Assembly: GCA_036924085.1 (NCBI GenBank)
Contig: JAVGWX010000006.1
Coordinates: 38,932,445-38,996,444 of the forward strand
Direction: 5' to 3'
From: Ariolimax columbianus
Lineage: Eukaryota > Mollusca > Gastropoda > Stylommatophora > Arionidae
DNA length: 64,000 nt
Made by a program: the position numbers and the translations under genes. The notes beneath the pieces were generated by a model. The model was not told the origin of the DNA. It saw only the letters and a program-made list of their open reading frames with translations, and ran no database searches. Positions 1 through 13,500 of the stretch are shown piece after piece. Numbering within the stretch: position 1 is the first letter of the stretch; each line of letters opens with the position of its first letter.

Positions 1-262
1 TGTCATGGTACCATCTGGAGAACACCTGTCGCCAGGTGAGGTGTGTAAAACAATAGATAAAACAATTACTCTTCAGATTAAAGTACAGGTATATGGCGCA
101 GTACTTAACTCACATTATGTACACTCGTACATACGTAAACTCTTCCACTGATACAATTCCCTGCATTCCGTACACTTCATTGCTTACTCGCATCTTTTCC
201 TGCCCAAAAAATGTAAACTAGTTTTGTACCTATATTGCTGCTGTCATCAGTTTGTTTTCAAA

Positions 263-420
263 CAAGACAGATGTGTCGAACCAAAAGGTGTACATATATC
301 GCAGTCAAGCTGTAAACTAGCGACACAAAGCATTCCGTTCTCTGGACTACATCCTGCTACTTCCAAAACCATGTTCAGGACTTGGTAGCGGGAGTTTGAG
401 AACGAATGATGAAGAAGAAA
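263..420 (+). repeat. Family A dispersed repeat, fragment
   Basis: Shares the core 'CGCAGTCAAGCTGTAAACTA' (about 300-319) and the 'CATTCCGTTCTCTGGACTAC' stretch with copies near 11.0, 14.0, 24.6, 46.9 and 57.6 kb. Confidence 0.75.
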
Positions 421-1062
421 CATGGTCTACTTCTTATCTATGTGTTTTTATTGTCTGACGATGGGAATATTAAAACCCCATTCACCTGCGATCAATTGCA
501 CACAAAACATGAGTTAAAGTATTATTGAACCAAAATCTACATCTAACATATGTATTTTGCTCTGTTGCTTAGCTATGTTTTGTGTTTTGCAGAATAATAA
601 TTTCAACCGCAAATGAAATTTTGTTTGAAGAAGAATTATTTGTCAGTTCGATATATATGCATCTGGTGAATTGTTAAACTTGTTGCAATCTGTGTGGTGG
701 AAATAGGACTTCAAGGGCAGAGAAATTACTTATTATTTGCACAGACCAATGATCAAGCATCTGGATTACATATGCATATTCAATACAAGTCTGATTCTGA
801 CATGGAAGAAAATAACTGTCGTAATGTTATTAATTGTATAACACAGAAATACAAATACACGTGGTGAGTAAAAAGAAAAAAATGTACACATTTTCCACTC
901 CCTATTTATGACATTTAAAGCTTAATACTAATAATATTTATTATAAATACTTCATGTCATAATTTAATGATGTGCCTTTAGATCTTTTATTCATAATTTC
1001 AGATTGTTTTGTTCAATATTAATTTATTTTCCAAATTTTAATTTTGTTGTTGACATTCACCT

Positions 1063-1113
1063 TTTCGGGCTGTGAGCCGTGTCACTTAACCACTAGCCCA
1101 CGCCGTCCCCTCA
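1063..1113 (-). repeat. SINE-T head fragment
   Basis: On the minus strand the ~50 bp match only the tRNA-like head of SINE-T (GGACGGCGTGGGCTAGTGG, box A). The body is missing. Confidence 0.7.
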
Positions 1114-1417
1114 GTTGTGTCACATGAACAGTAAGGCAGAAATCTGCCAAAGTAGTAGGTCGAATGTGTAAATTTTCACCTAACAGTAGCGTGCTATTAG
1201 TTAATTTATGTCTCTATATACAACAAAATCATATTTACAGGCTTACAAAGACAACAACCTTAGTAAAAAGTGTTTAAAAATAATGCAGCTGAACCAATTT
1301 TCAATGTGAGCGTTTCAAAGTTACAATGGTGGTCATTACTTCACATTAGAGCAAAAAGATGAATGAATAAAGAAGAGAAATGACTAAATGCAGAGAGATC
1401 AACCACACTAAGCTCAC

Positions 1418-1545
1418 CTTACTGTGACAACCGTAGATTTAAGAGGAGTTGGTGTAACCTCTTTCACCAAACGTCTTGGTACTATTTCATCCGGGGTGGC
1501 ATCAGAATTAGCTTCAGTTGATGTAACATCTGTGGTGTCAATCAC
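1418..1545 (-). CDS. MGRN1: MGRN1 exon 11 (probable)
   Basis: 128 nt, acceptor CTTTAG and donor GTGAGC. Open in phase with exon 10: VIDTTDVTSTEANSDATPDE then IVPRRLVKEVTPTPLKSTVV. Ser/Thr-rich tail sequence without strong conservation that I know of; called from splice sites, phase and composition. Two bases carry over to an exon that should lie at or beyond position 1. Confidence 0.7.
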
Positions 1546-4500
1546 CTAAAGACAATTAATAATATATTAAGTCACAAATGCTGTCTTAGTGGGAGTGCAA
1601 TTTAGGACGAAATGTCAATTTAACCTTTATGACATTGAATTGAAAATTTTTTTTGCAATTTCCCCAGTAGCTGCATTACTCTTTCAGCGCATCACACTTT
1701 TCTAGGACTGTTGACTTTGAGAACCAATAACTTTTTTTATTTGACTGTGTATTGATATGATTTGCTTGTGAGCACAAACATATACTCACCCGTTTTCGGC
1801 GTCCCTTGGTTGGAAAAACAAATAATAACTGAAAACGGACTATCGATGTCATTTTCGACTTTAATGTAATTATTGTATCTACATAAACAAACTAAACAAA
1901 TCTGTTGCAGAAACTTAATTTCCCCTTCCCCATTCTCAATAATGGGTGAATCTTCAAATTCAAGAGAAAAACGTAAGAAATAGTTTCCAAAAGTCAAAAT
2001 TGCCTTTGTTTCTAACTGTAAAGATGAAAGTTGGAACTCTACAATCAAATTACCAGTTTTGTTCAGACTATTTTTACTAACCCATTCGATTAAACGAGAC
2101 GTGTTCAAATGAAACCAGACTGAACTGCACCAAGTGAACATATGCACAATGCGCATGATGATGACCCTTCAGGTGTAAACAGCACATATCAACCGTCAAG
2201 TTTACTTACTTACTTACTTAGTCGCTCCTCTTCTACCGTGAGGTGTAGAGGTTTGCCAAAGAGAACGCCACACTGCTCTTTCCGCCGTCTTTTTCCTGGC
2301 CTCTTTCCAATCCAGCCCTCTATCACTTAGGGACTGTGGTATGTTGTCTTCCCAACGTACTTTGGGACGTCCTCGGGGTCTGCGTCCTTGACTTTTGATC
2401 TCCCATGACCGCTTTGGTATTCCATTCTACAGACATGGCACAACCACTGTAGTTGGGACTGCTCCACTCGTGTCTGCAGGGGTTGAACTTCAAACAGTCA
2501 AGTTGACTAAATGTAATTATCCTCCAACTCATAGTTTCCCCGGCAGATCATTGAAAATATGGCAGGGGTGATTCGGTTTCTAACAGCTGAAGGATGTAGA
2601 CAGTGTATGGTGACAAAAGCATGTCAAAGACAACAGTGAAGAACAGGACAACGATGTTTAAAGAAGGACGCGAGTTAACGAAAGATCTTCCAAGACCAGG
2701 TCAGGCGCATATAGTTGTGTCAGAAGATGCCACTACCAAAATTGATGCAACAATTCGTGTGGGCCTTCGCCTAAGCTTAAGTTTGCTAGCAGAGAAATTT
2801 GCTGTGTCGCTAGGGGCAGTTCAGATGGTGGTTAGCAAGAAACTGAAGTATCGGAAGGTGTGTTCACAATGGGTACCTCGGTTGCTGACCAACCGCCATG
2901 AGGAAGAACGCATGGGATTTGGATGGAGTTTGAACCACTTGCTGTGATATGAAGAGGAGGGTGATTCTTCTTCTTCTTCGTACGCTGTCAGGCGTCAACT
3001 TAAATTTGTTCGAAGAAAGCAGCTGTCATCCTGAGGCTGTCGACACTGCCATAGAGCTTGTCTAGTGTTGCAACTGGTGATGGCCACATGTGCTTTCTCT
3101 GGTCCTTGTATGTCGGGCAATTTTGCAGCAGATGTTCAGGGGTCATTTTCCCTGTGCCACACGAACATTCGTCAGTGCCACCTATCTTCAATTTATTGAA
3201 TAGATGGTACCTCCGTCTGTTGTGGCCTGTGCGGAGTCTGAAGACCACGACCTGCTCTTTTCTGTTCAGCTGGTAGTAGGCATAATTTTTTGTGTAGCCA
3301 GTATGTTCTGTTTCCCATTTGGCCATGTATCTGGCCCTAATAAGCCTTTTGGACTCTTCATAGGTCACACTAGAATCTGGTTGTGGTAGTCTTACACCTT
3401 CTTTTGCCAGTCTGTCTGCCTCCTCGTTGCCTTGGATGTTACAGTGGGATGGAACCCACTGTACCACTACTCTTTTTTGGTGCGGACTGCTGGCATAGCT
3501 GACAGAGTACTGCTCTTAAATCATTAAGTTCAGTATTTTTCTGGCTTTTTAGTGCTGTGACCACGACCAGGGCATCTGTGAACAGGACTATCTGGCTTTC
3601 ATTGCTTCTACTGCAGCCTTCAGTGCCTCTGCTCTGAAATTGCTTGAGAATTTTCCAGTTGCCACTGACAGTGTTATTTTTCTACCATATGGTAGGCTCA
3701 GGAATACCCCTGCATTCTGTGTTGTGTTTGTTACAGAACTGTCGGTGTATGCATGGGTCCAGTCCATGCTTGGGTAGTTTTCCGCTATGTACTTCAGGGT
3801 TATGTCTCTTCTTTCTTTTTCAGTCTGGCTGTTCTTGTTTCCAATACCTGGTATATTTTCTACCACCCCCGGAATGATATGCTGCTTGCATGTGGTTTTG
3901 CGTACAGCAGGGATGGGCTTTGGTGCTGTTACGGTGTTCATAGGGTCTTCGCTCATTTCTGCTTTGGCTATTTCTGCAAAGTTTCTCCACTTTAGTTGAG
4001 GGTGATTCATTTCTTTTGCGCATAGTGGCAGGTGATGAATGGTGGTGCCACCACTTTGAGCCGAGCAGCAAAACTGCCACGGAAGATCTTTCGTTAACTC
4101 ACGTCATTCTTTAAACATCGTTGTCCTGTTCTTCACTGCTGTCTTCAACACACTTTTGTCACCATACACTGCCTGCATTCTGCGATGAATGTCAACTGGT
4201 CTACATCCTTCAGCTGTAAGAAACCGAATCACCGATCGTTGATCAACTCTGGACAGATTCCGTATCACTCACGCCATGTTTTCAACGGTCTGCTGAAGAA
4301 ACTATGAGTCGTCAGAGGATAATGAAATTCTGCAAACTTGACGGTTGGTATGTGCTGTTTACACCTGAAGTGATATCATCATGCGCATCGCACGTATGTA
4401 TGTTCACTTGGTGCAGTTCGATCCGATTTCATTTAAACACACGTCGTATTTGATTTAAAACGGCTGTCGCCAAGCAACACATTGTAAGTTGATTTGGATC

Positions 4501-7500
4501 GATCTAAGTTTACGATTTTCGTGACGTCAGTCGATTTGTATTGATGCTAGTGTCGTAAAGGTTAAAAAAAAATTCTTCTTAAAAGCAATCACAGCACATA
4601 GTATCTGGTAAGAAAACCCAACTATTGGCATTGTCATTGGGAGAAGAGGTGATTCTCTTGCGCCCTAAAACCAGAATACCCTATATTGGGTATTGCTAAA
4701 AAGCCAGTTTGTGTGATTGCAGAGTGGTCAGACTCCCAAGAGACAATATCAATATGGAGACCTTCAGCAAATTTGTGTCGCTATTCTTCTGCCCATCCAA
4801 TGAATGCTTGCCTGCCTCGAGTGCACCCGTAAAAATAATTTAAATGTTTAAGTGGCAGGTACACTTACATCCAGTTTGTTCCCGTATCTACTTCTTGTAA
4901 ACATATTTGTAAACCATCCTCATTATTTCCAGGAGACATGATTAAATGAATCACAACATATTTAACTAATATAAAAATCACATACGAACTCCTGATATCT
5001 ATTAAGAACACATTATTGGCTCATACACAAACCTTTTCCTTATCCTTTTTCTTTTCTAGAGTGCCTTTGTTACTCTCTTTGTCTGTGTCCATTTCTTTCT
5101 GGTACTCGATTGGTCCTGATACTGTAACCCTGCAGTAATAAAATAGATAACAGGTTTCGGAAGAGATTCTTATAATTGTAATGCTATCTTTTGACTTCCT
5201 TAGTGTATGACCTATATATGTATAAGAGCTTTATTCAACGCGATTTTCATCCCGACATTATGCCATCAATATGAAAACAGGACAATTAACATCAAATGAA
5301 AAATGACAAATCGTAACAGCAGAAATAAAATGCTTGCAAAAATTGTGGGTGTAACAAGGAGAGATGTGATCAGAAACGATGACATCAGAAGACTAGTGGT
5401 AACAACACCAGTATTAGACCATCAAAAGACAGCAACTAAATTGTTTGGCCATGCAACAAGACTACCACCACACAGGACTCCCCAACAAAAGCAATGCTAT
5501 TTAGATGCAACAGTTACAAGGCCAACCACGAAAAAGGTGGCTTGCATAAATATCTGAGGCGATGAATGCCACCGTGCTTGAAGCCCACAGTAAGGCTCAT
5601 TCTAGAGATCTCTTCATAACCTGATGCTGAAAGCTATTACAGGATAAGTAAAAAGAAAATGCCCTTTCCACCTCCATTATCTCCTCTTCATGTCCTGATC
5701 AACATAAATTTGCCGTAATCTCTAATAAAAGTGCAACATTTGGCACCTTGACATACCATTTCAAGCCCTCAATTCTGTGCAGTCATTTACTGATGAAAGT
5801 GTAGTGAAGATGAAAACAAAGAATACAGAAAATATTGAACATCTTCCAATAGACAAGTACCAAACTTCCACAGAAGATCACAATCATCAGAATTTTGTTT
5901 GACAGACAAATATATTTAGTTAATATATCAAATTTGACTACTTGCTTTGTTTCCTTCTGTCCTTTTTTCTCTAAACAAAATACAGTGAGAGGACCAGATA
6001 TCTGAAGGTGAACACCTGTAGAATAAGCCAAAACAAACAAGTAAATACAGGTGTTACAAATGGTTTCACTATGTGAAGCACATAAGCCCACCATGCTGGC
6101 CCATTTCGTCTTCATAATCGTTCTTTCTCAAAATCCTGCTACCAAATCTTAACAAGGGTTTGCAAGTAGCAGTCCAGAGAACAGACTACAGCCTGGCTGT
6201 GATATTTGCACCTTTTGGTCCGACACATCCGACTTCAGCTGACATTTTTGGATACTGAGCTAGCCTTCCCTCTACGATCCTTACACCTCAGCTAGTCTGT
6301 CCTGTTATCCAGGACCACCATGTAGAGTTATAGAAGGGTCTCGGCCCTGACACTAGCAGTCAGCTTCGGGTCACTGGCTGCTGCAGCTCATGCAGATACC
6401 ATCACATGGAATTGAGCCAAAGGGCGAGAGTCCAATTGCTGTTGGGTCAATAACAACAATCTTGGTCATCTAGTCCGTAAAATCCCATTTCCTTCCACTA
6501 CTGAGAAAATACGCACAAGATAGACGTGTCAAGAAAGCTACACAAAATCCACAGCTCCTGTGGCGGTTACATAAATTGTCCGTCTTCGGCGGGTACCAAT
6601 TTACAACTTGGTGACTGGAATAAGCTGTTAACCCATTGAAAATTTGAAGAAATAAAGCAAAAATATGTCAGAAGATTACAAGTTTCCTGCTAAAGTGTAA
6701 ACTTTTAATTCAACATTATCAATTAAAAAAAGACTTAGGATGCTTCAAAACACTAAAAACATGGCAAAATATAACACACCTTCATTATTTATGGGTGGGA
6801 CAACTTGACCATTCAGAGCTTCAATCAAGGATATTGCCTCGTAGCCCTGCGGAACACCTTCTTGGTTCACCGGATTCTCCTCAGTGTCAGACTGGCAAAG
6901 AATAAATATAAGGTAGTCGTCTGGTTAAAGTATTAATCCAACAATTTGTATAAATGATAATCTCAAGTGTTTTAGAGAAAAAAAATGAAGATGGATTAGT
7001 AACACTTAGAAAAGCAAAGGCAAGGACAGCATTCCTGATCAAGGGAAACAAAGACCAAGTTAAGATTGTTTCATTCTAATGTCAAGTTAGTACTCCTGCA
7101 CGGAACAAAAACTTGGAGAACAACAAAGGCAATAAAGAGGAAACTCCAGTCATTCATCAATAAATGTATACAGCGGATAATGATTATAGGCTAGCAAGAC
7201 ATAGTGAGGAGTGAAGACCTATAGGAAATTTGATTTGATGATCTTTCAATTTGAAAATAATAATTTCAATGACTTTTCTGTTGTTGACCATGAAACATAA
7301 AATTACTGTTCTGGACTAATATCTTGTAAATTATGTTGGACTGTAAAGGGCTAATAAATGCTAACAGAAAAGTTTCAGTATAAATGCTAACAGAGACTAT
7401 GATGAAAACTACCAGACTACAACAAAGATGGCAGCATACCTGTGGAGAATTAGTGGAGTTTGGTACCACCTTCTTCCTCATAGCCCTGATCTGTAACAGA

Positions 7501-10500
7501 GCCCGAAACTTGACTCTGCAGATAGGACACATGCTAGCCTGATAGCGTAGAGAGTCGGCACAGCTACTGCACAGGCACAGGTGCCTACAGGGCAGGATGA
7601 GGGTGTCCCGCATGTCTGACATACAAATGACACACTCAGCCCCACTGTCCTCAATCTCATCATCTGGGTCAACATCCTTAAATAAAGTGTACATAGTTGT
7701 TTATTGGTCAACATCCTGAAATAAAATGTACATAATTGTTTATTGGTCAACATCCTAAAATAAAGTGTAAAGTAAAGTAAAGTAACCCATAGCATTACTG
7801 CCGTAGGGGTGTGAGGTGTTAGCGATCTCACATTTCAAAGGCTCGGCTATATAAAGGTGGTAACCATCTCCTCTTCCTCGCCAGTTTTACTTCCCGAACT
7901 GAACCAGTACCCATTTAAGGATGGGTCGACCCGGGAGACATTGCGGTCTGAAAAAACACTACCGCCTCAACTGAGAAATGAACCCAGGACCACTTAGATG
8001 CGAAGCCAGCGCACTAACCACTGCGATACACGGCTCCCTAATAAAGTGTACATAGTTGTTTATTTCACCTACCTCTTTGTACGCTTTCAGGTGTAACCCT
8101 GAAAATATCTAAAGAAAGCAGTTTACTTCTCAAATATTTGATTGGGACCGATGATGCAGTAAATGAGCTGACTGCAACCAGCTACTCATAGCTGGCTGCT
8201 TGCATCAGGGTCAGCAAACCACAGTCGACCGAGACCTTATTCCTCCCTCCAAGCGATGGCCCTGGAAACAGGCTGCACTAGTGTAGACTGGCTAAGAAAA
8301 TAGGGATCCTAGGGGGAAGGCAAATTCGGCACCCACAAATTTCAGCTGAAACTGGATGTGTCGAATCAAAAGGCGCAGAGGGGACGGCGCAGCCTTGTGG
8401 TTAAGTGACACGGCTCACAATCCAAAGGTGCTGGGTTCGATCCCCGGGGAAGCAAAACCCTTAGATAATGCAGGAGGAAGCAGACCCTTACATAAAATGC
8501 ATGCTGAAGCCGGATGCACTGGGCCGACAGGCGCAAAATAAAAACCACAGTGCAACGCACATGCGCATTAGGGATTAGAGAAATAAGGGGGAAAAAAAAG
8601 GCGCAGATATCGCTGTAAGCCATAACACAATGCCCTTTTCGGGACAAGCATCAAAGAAGAATAACCTTGATCACAAAGTGATCGGTGACCATCGCACATG
8701 TTTTCATACACTCTCCTCTGACTCAAACAGCAATTTTCATACTGAACCTTCATTCTTCTGTAGATTTAAGAAGGTTTCACACAACAAATGAAAAACTGAA
8801 TAACGCTTTGTTGTTCTTCCACAATGCAAGTATGCAGCGGGGCAGCCATGTTGTATGTTATATCGTGCATGCGCATCCGGCTCGATCATCACAATCCCTA
8901 TATGAAGTATTTCTAAAGAGACATTTAACGTAAGATTTTCCATTGTACATACTTCCATGAACTGAAATCCCAATATGTACATGTTCTTCTTTGTTCACAA
9001 TTAGATATTACCAGGTACAAAGTGTTCCATATTCAGGGGCCTTGATGATTCCACCAATAGCAGACAATTGATTGGGTCTACTTCCCTGGCCTTAAGTTGC
9101 TAATAGTTTAGCTGTTTGTGGTCAGAGTTACTTCTTCCAGAAAAACTAGACTATCTAGCTTTTTCTGTTTGATTCTGTTTAAAAAAATTACGTCACCGCT
9201 CTCCGTGCAAACCTATTGGTGCGTAATCGAACTAAGCAAATAGCAAAGATACTGATACTTGCTGTAGCTCGCTAGATGTACACACTCCTGCTCCACCTAC
9301 TCAGGTGCCCCTCTCTATTGGAATCACATATGAATTAAAAAATTGGCAATCCCTGGATTACTGGTTCATTGATTAACATGGGGGTGGCATGGGCTAGTGG
9401 TTAAGTAACACAGCTCACAACTCGAAGGTGCTCTGGGTTCCCTCCCCAATAACAGCACCGGCCGTTACATCGGGGAAGCAAACCCTTAAAAAATACAGGA
9501 GAAAGCAGACCCTTACATAAAATGCATGCCGACATGCGTAAAATAGAAACATAGTGCAGAGTACACAGTTGGGGAATAGAGAAATATGCAAATTTTTGTT
9601 GGGGAATAGAGAAATATGTGAAAAATATTAAAATATTTGTTAGGGAATAGAGAAATTTGCCACAAAAAAAAAATTTATCGTCTGAGAGGTGGTCATCGGT
9701 CAACTTCAAAATGTCCCATCTATCCATTAATAATGTCGCCTTGGGAGAAAGACTAATGTCCGGTCAGGCAAATTATATACTGGCCGAGACCCTCACCTTG
9801 ACTTCTTCGCAGTCCTCCTTAGAAATGGGCTGTTTTCATGGCAGCCAGACTAACAAGGTGAGGGATCGGCTTGCTCCCTGTAGTAGTGAGCGACACGCAG
9901 ATGAAGACAAGCATAGCACAACCGCCTGGAGTAAACTGGTCCACTTTCATCAGCATGCTCGGGATGTGAGGAAAGCTACGCCAACACACCCCCCCCCCCC
10001 CCCCACATCCTTTTTAAGGGCGCACAAAAGAATAATCCTACTCATTGTGGGCATTCTACAAACAACACAATGTCCCCATTATGGGTACCTTAGAGGCCAG
10101 GGCATCAGCTTTCATTGCCGCAAACCTCAACATATACCAGAATAGTCATGAACCTTCCCTTCACGATTCAATATGAAAAGTCGGATTAAGCTTACCTTCA
10201 TTCGTTCCATGCTCTTGTTCTCAATACCATATATCTCTTGTAGCAGATAGCAGAGGCCATCAACTACCTGCTTCTGCTTGAGTGGCTTCATGGTATAGCT
10301 CCCTTCTTGACTCTTCTCTATCACTGCGTAAGTGATATGTGCATGGCCTACATGTTCTTTGGAAATAAAATCAGGGAATAATAAGTAGGGGGTGGGTCAG
10401 TTTATTGTATGCATGAGGCTAGCAACTTCATCACCTCAAACCATTTATTCTGAAACCACTGCAATGCTTTGATACAGGCTTTCTGTAAAGGAACCAGCGG

Positions 10501-13500
10501 AAGAGGTGGCTTATGTCAGTTTTAGCAATCCAAAATAATTTAATCTTTTGTTCACCTTGTTTACTAAGGTGGTGTGCACTGGACTGTGTTTTGTGCCTTA
10601 TGGGCCAGTGGATCCAAGTTTAGAATGAACTTTGTTATGAGTTCACTTTCTATAGGGGTATGATCTTGCTGATTCACGAAACCGAACATACACACATTTC
10701 GTTTATGAGCTGTGCCACATAACGCCCACATGAGCACCCAATTTTTAATGAGTTAACTTCTCACAGCTCATAGGATACGATCCTCCTGGTTGATGAACCT
10801 GAACACGGGATCAAGATGCTGAGCAGTGCATGAGCTGCAGCGGTCAGCAGCTCATAGCTGCCAAGACACTTCTACACCTCCACATGGTGATCCTGAATAA
10901 CAGGCTGCAACAGAGCAGACTGACTAAGGAGAAGAGATCGAAGAGGGAAGGCTAACCCAGTACTAAAAAATGCTTGCTGAAGTCGGATGTATCAGATCGG
11001 AAGGTGCAAATATCACATTCAAGCTGTAAACTACAACACAACGCATTCCATTCTCCGGACAACATTCCGCTTACAAAGCCCTTTTCAGGGCTTGGTAGCA
11101 AGAGATTGAGAACAAACAAAGAAGAATTTGAACACACACTAGTTTGGTTTGTGAGCCGCACCACACAACAGCAGCCCCCCCCCTGGGTATTTTATCTATT
11201 GTCCTAGTCCATATTTTTTCTTTAGTATGAATACTGGCATAAAGATGGTGCACAGGTTAAAAAGAACATGACCACCCTGCCAAACATGTTGTAAAAGGTG
11301 ACTATTATGAGTTGTGCATGGGGTGAGTAACCTCATCATGTAAAACAAATTGTGACAGAAACAGCCAGTGTAAATGCTTGAATGCAAGCTTCTCGTGAGG
11401 GATCTAGCTGTAATAATGGCACTATACTTCAGTCAAAACGAACCGTTTCCACAGTAATGGGCCACCAGTTCACAAATATGAGTATTCGTGAGAAGGTTGG
11501 AACAATTCCCTGCCTACAGTACATTGAGCAACAAAGAACGAATTGGTTTAGCCACATTGTGAGAATGCAACCGGACCACATTGTTCGTGCAACCTTTTAC
11601 AGCAGGACATCAAGAAAAAGGGCGAGGAAAAGGTGGACAGACAACATAAACAAGAACTGCCATAAAATGGGGGAAAATGTTACTCGGACCACGAGAGAGG
11701 CGAAAGACAAACACATACCAAGACAGTGGACTACAACCTGGTAGAAAATGAGATGACAAAAGAAGAAGCAGAAGGGCCACCAGTACAGTTGGCAGCCCCA
11801 CAGGGAGCATGCGTTGATGCATTGCTGTGTTCTTGTAGATTTGGTTTCTGTGACATGATACCTCATAACACCATAGCTCATAAGGATGAAGACATAGAGC
11901 AATGAAGTCTATAACATGCCACTCCTATGGCAATGTCTGTTATGGGGTTGAATAATTAGGCTGGATTGAACTCTCTCAACCGTTAAAGCGGCTGATCAGC
12001 GCAGCGGTACTTTCCATGGTAAAAGTTACAGGGTTCAACTCCCACTATCGACAATCCAACTGTAAATGGTACCTGATTTACGGTTAGGGAAGGAAAAGGT
12101 AGCAAGGAACGTAACTGGTTACCCCACCTCAAAGGCTGAGGCTTAGTATACTGAAGTCTCTAACACTTCATTCCTGATTTGCTGAAGGATTTACTTCACC
12201 TTTTAACCTTCAACAATTTTAATTACCCCTCACTGTAATTGTACATGGGGCCAGCAACATCAGCATGCAAAATCATTGCTACTGAAACCTCTATTGCAAA
12301 CATTTGGATACAGGCCAAATTTTTGGAGGCCAGCTATAGTGGTGACTCTATGCTTCTTGTAGAGTGAAAAGGCGAAATCATCATCATTGCATTTATTATC
12401 AATGCAAAAATATTACAAAAACATGAGTATAACTAAACACTTGCACGGGGAAGAGGAGGCTCAAGTCTAGTCAGGCAAAACATACTGACCAGACTATGTT
12501 AGGGTCAGGTGAAACATGCTGATCAAGACCCCACCTACTCCCAAACAGTTCACCCTGCAAACAGGGTGTTTCAGGGCAGTGTGGCTAATGAGGTGGGGAT
12601 CGACACTGTGATCACCATAGTGGTGAGCTTAATGAGGAGCCTCACATTGCACTACTGCTGGGAGGACCTCAGTTGACCTTCTTTTCGGGATGTGAGGAGA
12701 GCCACTGTAACCCACCACCAAAGAAAGCCGTCAAGAGTACTTAACTCAAGTACGAGTGGCATTAGCAACAGCAACAACAAACGACGCAGGAGTGGAGCAA
12801 CATCATGGTCAGGTGAAACATACTGATCAAGATACCACCTCACTTTCTCATAGGGCTCCTGAAAACAGAATGTCACAGCAGTCTGAAAAGCCAGATAGGG
12901 ATTGACACTGTAATTCCCTTAATGAGGAACCTCAGATTGCACTACAGCCAGGAAGACACAGGGCCACCTTCTCAAATATACCTGGGGATGCAAGAAGAGC
13001 CACTGTAACCTGACACCAAGCCAAGCTTGCCATGAGTTAAGTGTATGAGTAGCATCCAACAACAATAACTAGCCAAATCAAAAAAGGACTTACCTTCTTC
13101 TTCTACTGTACAGTGTATAGCAATGGGATAAACTTCCCTGTCAAAGCTGTATTGCCACTGTTCAAGAAAATACAGATTTAGTTTATTGCGGTAAATTATA
13201 CCAGAGTCATAAAGGAAAGAATAAGGCTGAACAATGACTAGCTCACACCACTAAACTTTACAGAAACACATCAACAATAGACCAGAAACAAAAGAAATGA
13301 AACAATTTTGTATTCTCTAAAAAAAAACATTTATAAATTATAAATAATGCCTATCAGAGTTGTAAAGTGGAATATGTTGTAATTAATAATAATTATAATT
13401 GTTTGAATCAATTAGAAACTGATTAACAGTCTCAATTAAAATTATAAAACAGCATATGTTAAGCATCATAAATTTGCAGGTTTTTTTTTCTCTCTCTATA

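Larger units (their letters stand above)
2095..4446. mobile_element. Fold-back mariner-derived element (with two nested insertions)
   Basis: The first part (2095 onward) and the last part (about 4081-4446) are inverted copies of the same mariner 5' region, starting CGAGACGTGTTCAAATGAAA and its inverse. Between them is broken transposase sequence: the N-terminal helix-turn-helix region (2603-2947, SKTTVK..MFKEGRELTKDL) and a catalytic-domain piece with GDEWWCHHFEPSSK (about 4020-4075). A second element of this kind lies at 51863-52580. It cannot code for a working transposase. The 5' arm is interrupted at 2203-2496 and the coding remnant at 2968-3997. Confidence 0.8.

Noticed and set aside
1..45. 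A further MGRN1 exon at the window edge (acceptor GGCGACAG on the minus strand, in-phase RCSPDGTMT)
   Set aside because: Only about ten codons visible, weak acceptor and no conserved motif; possible but not supportable.
8383..8460. Functional tRNA genes at the SINE heads (8.4, 24.0, 46.2, 50.5, 62.6 kb and others)
   Set aside because: Box A and B are present, but the cloverleaf is not complete and the sequences continue into SINE bodies with tails and TSDs.
13094..13157. Exon 6 as a chance open frame because of its small size (64 nt)
   Set aside because: Kept as real: both splice sites fit, phases match neighbours, and the sequence aligns with the family. The doubt, not the exon, was rejected.
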